Source: Bacteroidota bacterium (lineage in GTDB: Bacteria > Bacteroidota > Bacteroidia > Flavobacteriales_F > PHOS-HE28). From it: DNA of 18,200 nucleotides. Shown here one piece after another: positions 8,501-14,844 of this stretch. The translations under genes and the position numbers were made by a program. The stretch spans positions 1 through 18,200 of the forward strand of contig CAUJFM010000190.1 of NCBI GenBank assembly GCA_963169595.1. Direction: 5' to 3'. Position 1 is the first letter of the stretch; the number at the start of each line of letters is the position of its first letter. A model generated the notes under the pieces. That model did no database searches. It saw nothing but the letters and a program-made list of their open reading frames with translations, and was not told the DNA's origin.

Positions 8501-10341
8501 TCAGTGGGAACGGTCCGTTCACGCAACTCATTGCCGGCACGTACACGATCGGCATCACCGATGCGAACGGATGCAGCGCCGACACCTCGATCACCCTGAC
8601 AGCACCAGATAGTCCCATCACCAGCGCGTTGATCGCCGACATCCAACCCAGCGGCACGAACATCAGCTGCCAGGGTGGTTCCGATGGCTCCATCGACGCC
8701 AGCATTACAGGTGGCAGTGCACCGTACACGTTCGCGTGGTCAGGGCCTGGAGGTTTCTCCGCAGGAACGGAGGATATCACGGGCCTGTCCGCTGGGAACG
8801 CGCCTTACGTGCTCCAGGTGACGGACAGCAACCAATGCGTTCATTCCGCGGCCATCACGCTAACGGAACCTTCATCCCCGCTCATTGGCATCGGCAGCAC
8901 GAGCAACTACGGGTCCTACGCCATCTCCTGTTCAGGCGCATCGGATGGCTCCATCGACCTGTTCGTTTCGGGTGGCTCGCCGGGCTATACCATCGTGTGG
9001 AACGGGCCCGGTGTGGACGGTGTGCAGACCGAGGACCTCACCGGTATCGCGGCAGGTACCTATACCGCTACGATCACCGACATCAATGGTTGCACGGCCA
9101 CCGTGAGCTTCAACCTGGACCAACCGGAACCCCTTGTTGTCGGGACCAACACCTTCACCTATCCGGGCGGCTCGCCGATCAGCTGCGCTGGGGCCAATGA
9201 CGCGGAAGTGACCGCCACGTGGACCGGAGGTAGTGCGCCGTACAGCGCCACCTGGACAGGCCCGGACGGCATCACCTTCGATACCCCATCGATCACCGAC
9301 CTCGGCCCCGGCACGTACTGTGTTCAACTCATCGATGGTCAAGGCTGTACTGCGGACACCTGCATCACCATCACCGAGCCCTCACCGCTTGCGATCACGA
9401 GCACCAGCACCCCGGCGGATTGCGGCACAGCCACCGGCACCATCGACCTGTCCACCAGCGGTGGATCCGCTCCCTATGCGTATGCATGGAGCACTGGCGG
9501 CACAACCCCGGACCTTTCCGGACTGAGCGCGGGCAGCTATGACGTGACCGTGGTGGATGCCAATGGCTGCAGCGCCCAGCTGACCACCATCGTGACCGGC
9601 ACGCCTGCCGTGCAGGTGGAGGGATCCACGACCGCAGCACTGTGCTCCGATGCGTTGAGCGGAAGCGTGGACATCACCATCACCTCGGGTACCGCGCCCT
9701 TCCAGTACAGCTGGAGCAACGGCGCGACCAGCGAGGACCTTGCCGCCGTGGGGGCCGGTTCATACGCGGTCACCGTGCTGGATGCGAACGGATGTGAGGC
9801 CACGGCCACCTTCACGGTATCGGCGCCTGCATCCATCGTGGTGGACACCACCCTGTCCCTGTACCTCGGCGGATACAACGTCAGCAGCTGGCAGGGTCAG
9901 GACGGCAGCATCAACACCGATGTCTCCGGCGGAACCGGACCTTACACCTACGCGTGGAGCAACGGTGCCAGCACGCCCGACCTGGATGGGTTGGCCGTAG
10001 GGGAATACACGTTGGTGGTGACCGATGCCAACGGATGCAGCACCACCATCACCGTGACGCTGACCCAGCCGAGCGACCTGGTGATGCCGACCGGTTTCAC
10101 ACCGAACGGGGATGGCAGCAACGATGTGTTCTTCATCCGCGGACTGGACGCCTATCCGACCAACCAGCTCGTCATTGTCAACCGCTGGGGCAACCGCGTG
10201 TTCGAGCGGGTGAACTACCGGAACGATTGGGATGGCGAAAGCATCCAGGGCGGACAACTGCCCAACGGGACCTACTTCGCCATCCTCCAGGTGAGCGGCG
10301 GTGAACGCACGCTCCAAGGTTACATCGATCTGCGTCGCTGA
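5524..10341 (+). CDS. Giant SprB-repeat surface adhesin with type B T9SS sorting domain
   Basis: About 1605 residues. A signal peptide (core WLLFFLVLLSMSVMA) is followed by 18 tandem Ig-like repeats of 74-87 residues and a C-terminal domain. Each repeat reads roughly: Cys A in a loop (ISCxGxxDGSI), TGG-PYTYxW, an optional TGPDGF hairpin, L-AGTYTVTVTDANGC with Cys B, then a final strand and Pro. These match SprB repeats. The last 86 residues (VMPTGFTPNGDGSNDVFF, then NRWGNRVF, WDG, LPNGTYFAIL) are a gliding-motility-type T9SS type B sorting domain, so export to the cell surface is predicted. In Flavobacterium, SprB is a mobile adhesin; motility here is not shown. The repeat region holds one Lys and one Arg. 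The stop shares its last base with the next ATG (TGATG). GTG 5512 with GGGAGGG just before it is an alternative start adding four residues. Confidence 0.92.
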   Translation: MKREHSGISGCGPGPWLLFFLVLLSMSVMAGPGVARSSPTQRLLTDRVAGVMNVEFINVQPVSCHGLADGSAEAVVTGGTPPFTYVWDSSPSQSTAVLSGMGAGTYTVLVTDAAGNTASASVLIVGPAEPLGASITSFTNVLCNTTGTGTATVTAAGGTPPYTYSWNTSSPQTGVTATGLAEGTYTVTVTDANGCTATATVTITDSSAPILAVVEDYSHVSCFGANDGYITLNLSGASNQFTVVWNTVPPVTGPTITGLAPGLYDATITDNNGCDTPKYMSFGILGPSAPLAIDLAVSPTTCSNTLNGTVDLTITGGNSPYSQIWTDPISGQSTTLEDLSGLDPGTYLLQVIDAFGCPIDTSVTITSPAPIVINLDITQISCATGATGSITASVQGGTGAYTLAWTGPDGFSSNAATIDDLPPGAFTLSVTDANNCTATASATIALALPPTLNITTSITPSGDAISCAGGSDGTVDLTITDGLAPFTITWTDGLGFTSSDEDLAGLTAGTYFVTVTDANNCQANASVTLTAPPSIDLSATLSTAGTFNTSCPEATDGSIDLSITGGSPGYTTLWSTGSTDEDLTAVSAGTYNVTVTDANGCSTTSSYTLTAPPTIEIDLNVLAFPGGSNVSCPDATDGQITATATGGTGLITLQWTGPTGPYPPGGALTDLSAGTYALTATDANSCQVDTAITLLAPTPLDVTLSSPVSTGGTNIACAGGTTGSITTSVTGGQPGYTYTWTGPGGTVLNGADLEDLGAGLYELTLTDALGCSTTGSIILTEPDTLAASFTVSDIGGFGTSCTANDGSISTSIMGGSPGYVVQWTGPNGFSSNLTNLTDLVAGTYIATVTDANGCTVQGVETLDAAPPVFVELDPAPGACAGDGLGSIYSTVTGGIAPFQYAWTGPDGFTSNAPELNDVADGTYVLTVTDTLGCTATTSTTLAGPAPLASILVPSFYGLYNIRCAGDSSGTLSVDVTGGSASYTLTITGPTGTLSGNGPFTQLIAGTYTIGITDANGCSADTSITLTAPDSPITSALIADIQPSGTNISCQGGSDGSIDASITGGSAPYTFAWSGPGGFSAGTEDITGLSAGNAPYVLQVTDSNQCVHSAAITLTEPSSPLIGIGSTSNYGSYAISCSGASDGSIDLFVSGGSPGYTIVWNGPGVDGVQTEDLTGIAAGTYTATITDINGCTATVSFNLDQPEPLVVGTNTFTYPGGSPISCAGANDAEVTATWTGGSAPYSATWTGPDGITFDTPSITDLGPGTYCVQLIDGQGCTADTCITITEPSPLAITSTSTPADCGTATGTIDLSTSGGSAPYAYAWSTGGTTPDLSGLSAGSYDVTVVDANGCSAQLTTIVTGTPAVQVEGSTTAALCSDALSGSVDITITSGTAPFQYSWSNGATSEDLAAVGAGSYAVTVLDANGCEATATFTVSAPASIVVDTTLSLYLGGYNVSSWQGQDGSINTDVSGGTGPYTYAWSNGASTPDLDGLAVGEYTLVVTDANGCSTTITVTLTQPSDLVMPTGFTPNGDGSNDVFFIRGLDAYPTNQLVIVNRWGNRVFERVNYRNDWDGESIQGGQLPNGTYFAILQVSGGERTLQGYIDLRR
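5683..10080 (+). repeat. Eighteen tandem SprB-type Ig-like repeats
   Basis: Codons at the Cys A position fall at 5713, 5950, 6187, 6427, 6667, 6922, 7174, 7417, 7672, 7924, 8158, 8410, 8668, 8929, 9184, 9421, 9643 and 9886, the last being Ser. Spacing is 222-261 bases. Repeats preceded by a short interval (74-80 residues: numbers 2-5, 11, 16, 17) lack a Gly-rich extension before Cys A. Repeats 6-10, 12-15 and 18 (81-87 residues) carry one, such as PGGSNVSC or PSGTNISC. The units are diverged at DNA level, with only short recurring words such as GATGCGAACGG, so this is an old array and not a recent tandem expansion. Confidence 0.9.
10081..10338 (+). other. Type B T9SS C-terminal sorting domain of the adhesin
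   Basis: The 86-residue segment begins after the last repeat at a sharp change of composition: it has 9 Arg, no Lys and no Cys. FTPNGDGSNDVF, the NRWGNRVFE strand, NDWDG and LPNGTYFAILQ are the usual landmarks of the CHU_C / gliding-motility C-terminal family, followed by a final strand and RR. In Flavobacterium, secretion of type B substrates depends on a PorP/SprF-family protein, matching the gene directly downstream. Confidence 0.88.
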
Positions 10342-11294
10342 TGAGCCCAGCCTACATGACCATGAGACATTCAACCAGCATCGTGATCGGCATGGCGCTC
10401 GTGCTGTCCGGCCTGCGGGCCAGCGCACAGCAGGAGGTCATGATCAGCCAGTACATGTTCAACGGGCTGTTCCTGAACCCGGCCTATGCCGGCAGCCACG
10501 ACTACGTAAGCACGAGCCTGCTGCACCGCTCACAGTGGGTGCAGGTGGACGGCGCCCCGCGCACCAGCCTGTTCTCCATCGACGGCCCGCTGATGGGCGA
10601 CCGCATGGGCGTGGGCTTCACGGCCAGCTACGACCGCATCGGGATCAGCTCGGATGTGGACCTGGCGGGGCACTACGCCTATCACTTGAAGCTCAATGAG
10701 CGCAGCAAACTGTCCCTTGGCCTGCGGGCGGGCGTGTCGTTCCATTCCGCCCGGTTCGACGACCTGGTCTATTGGGACACGAACGATCCACTCTATCAAG
10801 AGAACGTGCGCAACATGGCCGTGGGCAAGTTCGGCTTCGGCCTCTACTGGTACAGCGCCACCTCGTTCGTGGGCTTGTCGGTCCCCACGATCCATGCTGC
10901 GGATGGTGGACTGGTGAAGGAACTGGGCAGTACCGTGGGCAACTACTACGACCAACACTGGTACCTCCATGCCGGCAAGGTGTTCCCGCTGGGAGAGTAC
11001 CTCGACATCAAGCCGACCACGCTGATCAAGTACCTCCCCGATGCCCCGATGCAGGCCGACATCAACTGCAACCTGCTGTACCGCGAGCGCATCTGGTTCG
11101 GCCTCGGCTACCGCACGGGTGAATCCGTGGTGGGCATGCTGGAGTACCAGATCACCCCGCAGATCAGGGCCGGTTATGCTTACGACATGAACACCTCCAA
11201 GCTCCGCACCTACACCAGCGGAAGCCATGAGGTGATGCTCGGCATCGACTTCGGTCGCGACCTGATCAAGATCAAAACGCCCCGCTACTTCTGA
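10341..11294 (+). CDS. PorP/SprF-family outer-membrane protein
   Basis: The 317-residue protein has an N-terminal signal peptide (SIVIGMALVLSGLRASAQQ). The PorP/SprF entry motif follows immediately: QQEVMISQYMFNGLFLNPAY, then LLHRSQWVQVDGAPRT and DRMGVGFTASYDRIG. The remainder alternates short strands and turns expected of a barrel, ending DFGRDLIKIKTPRYF. In Flavobacterium johnsoniae, SprF is needed for secretion of SprB and acts as a substrate-specific T9SS partner; family members are often encoded next to a type B substrate, as here. ATG 10341 overlaps the adhesin stop by one base, so coupled translation is likely. In-frame ATGs at 10356 and 10362 are alternative starts that leave the signal peptide intact. 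The role as cognate partner of the upstream adhesin is inferred from adjacency. Confidence 0.9.
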   Translation: MSPAYMTMRHSTSIVIGMALVLSGLRASAQQEVMISQYMFNGLFLNPAYAGSHDYVSTSLLHRSQWVQVDGAPRTSLFSIDGPLMGDRMGVGFTASYDRIGISSDVDLAGHYAYHLKLNERSKLSLGLRAGVSFHSARFDDLVYWDTNDPLYQENVRNMAVGKFGFGLYWYSATSFVGLSVPTIHAADGGLVKELGSTVGNYYDQHWYLHAGKVFPLGEYLDIKPTTLIKYLPDAPMQADINCNLLYRERIWFGLGYRTGESVVGMLEYQITPQIRAGYAYDMNTSKLRTYTSGSHEVMLGIDFGRDLIKIKTPRYF

Positions 11295-11305
11295 ACCGCG
11301 CATCG

Positions 11306-13189
11306 ATGAAGCCCCTTTCCATTCTCCCGGTGCTCGCGCTGCTCGTGTCCTCCTGTGCACAGCAGCACCTGACGGTGGCCGACAAGGCCTACGACCGGAT
11401 GGCTTACGCCCGCGCTTCGGCGCATTATGACAAGGCCCTCGCGCGCCTGAACGACCGTGGTGCGATGGTCCGTGCCGCCGATGCGCACGACCATACCGGC
11501 GACCTGGCCAAGGCCGCGAGCTGGTATGCGAAGGCCGACCAGCTGCAGCCACTGTCCGGCAGCGATGCGCTGAACTACGGGCGGCTCCTGCAACGGCTGG
11601 GAAGGACCTCCGATGCTGCGACCCAGTTCGAACGCGTACTGGCGGACCGACCCGAGGATGCCGTGGTCCGTGAACTGTCACTGGCGATCGCCACGCGCGA
11701 TGCGTTCTTCGTGGACACCACGTTGTTCACCATCCGTCCGGTCATCATCCCAGGCACCACCAGCGTATTCAGCGCCATCCCCTATCAGGGCGGGCTGCTC
11801 GTCACCGCGGAGAACGCCGACAACGGTCCGGAGAACCCCTGGAACGGGTCCTCCTTCCTGGACCTGTACACCACGAAGCCGGCCAGCAGCGGTAACTGGA
11901 CCACGGCCATGCCACTTGAAGGCGAGGTGAACGGACGCTTCCATGATGGGCCCGCCGTGCTTTCCGCGAACGGCCGTGAGCTCTACTTCACCCGCAGCGA
12001 CTACTACAAGTTCCGACTGAACAAGGACCAGCAGGCGGTGAGCCACCTGATGCTGTTCAAGGCCGAACTACAACAGGATGGCCGCTGGGGCAACATCATG
12101 TCGTTCGCCTACAACGGCATCGACTTCTCCGCCGGACACGCGGCCCTGAGCGCGGATGGGAACATGCTGCTCTACGTCAGTGACATGCCGGGCGGCTTCG
12201 GCGGTACCGACATCTACCGTTGTGATCGTCAAGCGGATGGAAGCTGGGGATACCCGCGCAACCTGGGGCCCACCGTGAACACGGCAGCCCATGAGATGTT
12301 CCCCACGCTCCAAGGCGACACGCTGCACTTCTCCAGCAACGGTCATCGCACCCTGGGTGGGCTTGACATCCTGCGCGCCGTGCGGAACGGCGATGAATGG
12401 AGCACTCCGGAGAACCTCAATTACCCGATCAACTCCGCACGCGACGACTTCGCCTTCGTACCCACCGCGGATGGCCGCAGTGGCTACCTGAGCAGTGATC
12501 GATCGGGAAGGGACCAGGTGTACACCTTTGTGGCGAACGCCCCCACACTGGTGCTCGAGGGCGCCTTCACTTCCGAAGCGGACCAGGCGCCCATGGCCGG
12601 CGTGCGCGTGGAACTGTTGGACGAGACCACCGGGATAAGGACCGAACTGACCACCGGACCCGACGGCATGTACCGCTTCCCGCTGGAGCCCGGGCACCGT
12701 TACCGGGTGTTGGGTGGGAAGGATGGGATGTTCACCGAGAGCCGGGACATCAGCACGGTGGGCCAACGCATCAGCCGCACCTACACCGAGGACTTCCAGC
12801 TCATGCCCGTGGTCGTCGACAAACCCATCGTGATCGAGAACATCTACTACGACTACGACCGTTGGGAGATCAGGCCTGATGCGGCCCTGGAGCTGGACAA
12901 GGTGGCCAGGCTCTTCATGGACAACCCCGGCCTGCGGTTCGAGCTCAGTTCCCACACCGACAGCCGCGCCAGCGACACCTACAATCTGGTCCTGAGCGAC
13001 GCACGTGCCAACAGCGCGGTGGACTATCTCATCCGCAAAGGCGTCGACCCCGGGCGCATCAGTGCACGCGGGTATGGTGAGCAGAAGCTGGTGAACCACT
13101 GTGCGGACGATGTCCCCTGTTCGGAGGAGGAGCACCAGGCCAACCGACGCACCGAGTTCAAGGTGATCGGCACGGCGGCACTGCCCTAG
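11306..13189 (+). CDS. PorE-like OmpA-family lipoprotein (TPR, beta-propeller, CRD, OmpA)
   Basis: This 627-residue protein starts with a lipoprotein signal (lipobox VSSC, Cys17). A TPR-like helical region (about 22-130) is followed by WD40-like PD40 propeller blades (about 150-410; for example SADGNMLLYVSD at 282 with FGGTDIYRC, and a second FSSNGHRTLGGLDILR). A carboxypeptidase-regulatory-like domain (about 413-490) precedes a C-terminal OmpA peptidoglycan-binding domain (about 505-623: NIYYDYDRWEIRPDA at 512, SSHTDSR, LSDARA, NRRTEF). The loop before NRRTEF contains the Cys pair HCADDVPC. The same order of domains occurs in PorE of Porphyromonas gingivalis, a T9SS component thought to link the outer-membrane complex to peptidoglycan. 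It begins 11 bases after the PorP/SprF gene, so a dedicated anchor for this surface module is plausible. Homologues are often multi-copy, so it need not be the core PorE. Confidence 0.88.
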   Translation: MKPLSILPVLALLVSSCAQQHLTVADKAYDRMAYARASAHYDKALARLNDRGAMVRAADAHDHTGDLAKAASWYAKADQLQPLSGSDALNYGRLLQRLGRTSDAATQFERVLADRPEDAVVRELSLAIATRDAFFVDTTLFTIRPVIIPGTTSVFSAIPYQGGLLVTAENADNGPENPWNGSSFLDLYTTKPASSGNWTTAMPLEGEVNGRFHDGPAVLSANGRELYFTRSDYYKFRLNKDQQAVSHLMLFKAELQQDGRWGNIMSFAYNGIDFSAGHAALSADGNMLLYVSDMPGGFGGTDIYRCDRQADGSWGYPRNLGPTVNTAAHEMFPTLQGDTLHFSSNGHRTLGGLDILRAVRNGDEWSTPENLNYPINSARDDFAFVPTADGRSGYLSSDRSGRDQVYTFVANAPTLVLEGAFTSEADQAPMAGVRVELLDETTGIRTELTTGPDGMYRFPLEPGHRYRVLGGKDGMFTESRDISTVGQRISRTYTEDFQLMPVVVDKPIVIENIYYDYDRWEIRPDAALELDKVARLFMDNPGLRFELSSHTDSRASDTYNLVLSDARANSAVDYLIRKGVDPGRISARGYGEQKLVNHCADDVPCSEEEHQANRRTEFKVIGTAALP

Positions 13190-14733
13190 GCCTTCCCTTT
13201 GCCGACCTTCAATGTGCGGCGGACCACCTCGGCGTAGGACACACCATCCAGGTGCGCTTCCACCCAGGCCATCACGTTGAAGTACTTCAGCACAAGCCCC
13301 TCGTTCGGGTCCTTGAGCAGCTTGCCCAACTCGTGGTGCAACGAACGGAACAGGTCGCGCTTCATGGCCGGATCCTGTGCCCGGGCCAGCCGTTTGATGT
13401 GATCGATGAGCGTGTTCTCCACCTGATGGGCACGCTGTCGCTTGCTGAGGTAACGCTGGGTGGACCGGACGATGTACTCGAGCAGATCGTAGTTCCCGAG
13501 CTCATAGTGCACCACAAGATTGAACAACCGCGCATAGGTGAAGATGTCCTGCCGCAGGGTGGGCTCGTTGTCGTTCAACACCTTGTTCAGCCAGAACAGG
13601 GCCTTGTTGACCTGGCCTGCTCCGAAGTGGACCAAGGCCATGGCGTAGTGGAACTCCAGCTCCTTCTCCTTGTGGAGCCGGTCGCCCATCTCCTCCATCC
13701 CTTCGAGCACGGCGGGCACCAGCGTCAACGCCCGCTCATAGTCCCCGGCGCGGTCCAACAATCGAAGCTCGCTCAGGTTGCTCGCCACGAACACCTGTGA
13801 GGCGATGTTGATGCCCACGAACCCATTGGTATCCGGCAGTGAGCGCATCAAGGCAATGTTCGCCGCCGCCTGGCCCAGTTCGTTCAGTTCGATCTGCGCA
13901 TTGATGACATAATGCAGGGTGCGGATATAGCGCTCGGGAAGGTCGGCCTTGATGGCCTCGTTCTCATCGAGGATCTCCTTCACCCGGAGGAACTTCTCCA
14001 GGCTGGTGCGCCAATCGCGTTTGGCCCAATGACAGAAGCCCTGTGTGTAGTAACAGATGGTTGCCGCACGCCGTGAAAGCGCGGTGTTCTTCCCCTTGAT
14101 GAGCGGATGCTCGCTGATCTCCTCGACCATGGCATGCTCCTCCTCGGTGCGCACGTAGCCACCACTCCGGAACACGTAGTTGATCTTGGAGTAGAGGATA
14201 TGATAGGCCGCCAGGTTCCGCAACTTCTCGATCACCTCGCGCTCCTCCTCGATCAGCGCGTCCAGGTCCTTGGTGAACTCGCCGCTCTCATAGGCCTCCT
14301 CCAGCAGCATCTTCTCCCAGTTGAGAAGCTCGAACCAGTAGTAGAACCGCTCGTTCTCCCGGGCGATCCGCTTGGCGCGATGCAGGAACTTGTTGCACTC
14401 CACATAGAGCGCCTTCTGGTAGAGGATCTCGATGTTCTTGATCTCCTGTTTCAGGATCCCGCTCACCGTGCTGTCCGCATGATAGGCCCGGAGGGCCTTG
14501 AGGATCAGCTTGTACAGGTGGTTCTTCTCCGAAGGAAGGTGCTTGATGAAGGTCTCCTTCGCGAACTGCTTCTTGATGGCCTCCTCATCGTAGACCTTCT
14601 GTTTGTCCACGGCATCGAACAAACGCAGGTAGTTCTTGTCACCGGACTGAAGTGCGGAGTGCAGCTTGAAGAAGCGCTTCTCCGACTTGGAAAGTGACTT
14701 GATGAGGTCGTGCAGTTCCGTGCTGGGCTTCAT
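13186..14733 (-). CDS. Conserved helical (TPR-like) protein of unknown function
   Basis: I recognise no named family. The 515-residue protein lacks a signal peptide and membrane segments, so it is probably cytoplasmic. It is almost entirely helical and rich in Leu, Glu, Lys and Arg, with paired-helix units resembling TPRs (for example around AKRDWRTSLEKFLRVKEIL, AGDYERALTLVPAVLEGMEE and AGQVNKALFWLNKVL). The N-terminus (LHDLIKSLSKSEKRFFKLHS, then NYLRLFDAVDKQ and YDEEAIKKQF) has the look of a conserved Bacteroidota family. A scaffold or protein-interaction role is only a guess. ATG 14733 is preceded by AAAGGAG at a 2-base spacing and by a good promoter. Its stop overlaps the convergent lipoprotein gene through a shared CTAG. 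Confidence 0.8.
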   Translation of the reverse strand: MKPSTELHDLIKSLSKSEKRFFKLHSALQSGDKNYLRLFDAVDKQKVYDEEAIKKQFAKETFIKHLPSEKNHLYKLILKALRAYHADSTVSGILKQEIKNIEILYQKALYVECNKFLHRAKRIARENERFYYWFELLNWEKMLLEEAYESGEFTKDLDALIEEEREVIEKLRNLAAYHILYSKINYVFRSGGYVRTEEEHAMVEEISEHPLIKGKNTALSRRAATICYYTQGFCHWAKRDWRTSLEKFLRVKEILDENEAIKADLPERYIRTLHYVINAQIELNELGQAAANIALMRSLPDTNGFVGINIASQVFVASNLSELRLLDRAGDYERALTLVPAVLEGMEEMGDRLHKEKELEFHYAMALVHFGAGQVNKALFWLNKVLNDNEPTLRQDIFTYARLFNLVVHYELGNYDLLEYIVRSTQRYLSKRQRAHQVENTLIDHIKRLARAQDPAMKRDLFRSLHHELGKLLKDPNEGLVLKYFNVMAWVEAHLDGVSYAEVVRRTLKVGKGKA

Positions 14734-14735
14734 GG

Positions 14736-14742
14736 CTCCTTT
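14736..14742 (-). promoter_or_regulatory. Shine-Dalgarno-like AAAGGAG before the helical protein gene
   Basis: On the minus strand AAAGGAG ends two bases before ATG 14733. This is shorter than the usual spacing, but it is the clearest Shine-Dalgarno-like element in the window and supports this start. Confidence 0.4.
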
Positions 14743-14762
14743 GGGATCCCAAGACCCCTATT

Positions 14763-14793
14763 CAAAGGTAGGGATCCAATGAGGTCGGCACAA
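14763..14793 (-). promoter_or_regulatory. Bacteroidota-type promoter for the helical protein gene
   Basis: Reading the minus strand, TTG (14793-14791) is separated by 20 bases from TACCTTTG (14770-14763), a perfect match to the -33 TTG / -7 TAnnTTTG arrangement of the Bacteroidota primary sigma factor. Transcription would start roughly 5-7 bases beyond the box, giving a leader of about 22-24 bases that contains AAAGGAG. This is the best promoter in the window. Confidence 0.65.
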
Positions 14794-14831
14794 CCGCAAC
14801 CATCTGCCATCGGCGATCGTATCACCCAACC

Positions 14832-14839
14832 GACCTTTG
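14832..14839 (+). promoter_or_regulatory. Possible -7 promoter box (GACCTTTG) 5 bases before the M1 peptidase ATG
   Basis: GACCTTTG matches TAnnTTTG except for the first base and ends 5 bases before ATG 14845, implying a leaderless or nearly leaderless transcript. No TTG stands at the -33 distance. It lies in the 111-base divergent region opposite the minus-strand promoter. Confidence 0.33.
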
Positions 14840-14844
14840 CCCCC

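Noticed and set aside
7018..9342. Antisense and out-of-frame open frames across the adhesin repeats
   Set aside because: They are by-products of repeated GC-rich codons in the real frame and are not continuous across repeats.
5683..10080. CRISPR-like or variable-number DNA repeat array
   Set aside because: The period is 222-261 bases, matches whole protein domains, and the units are too diverged at DNA level for a CRISPR or a phase-variable tandem repeat.
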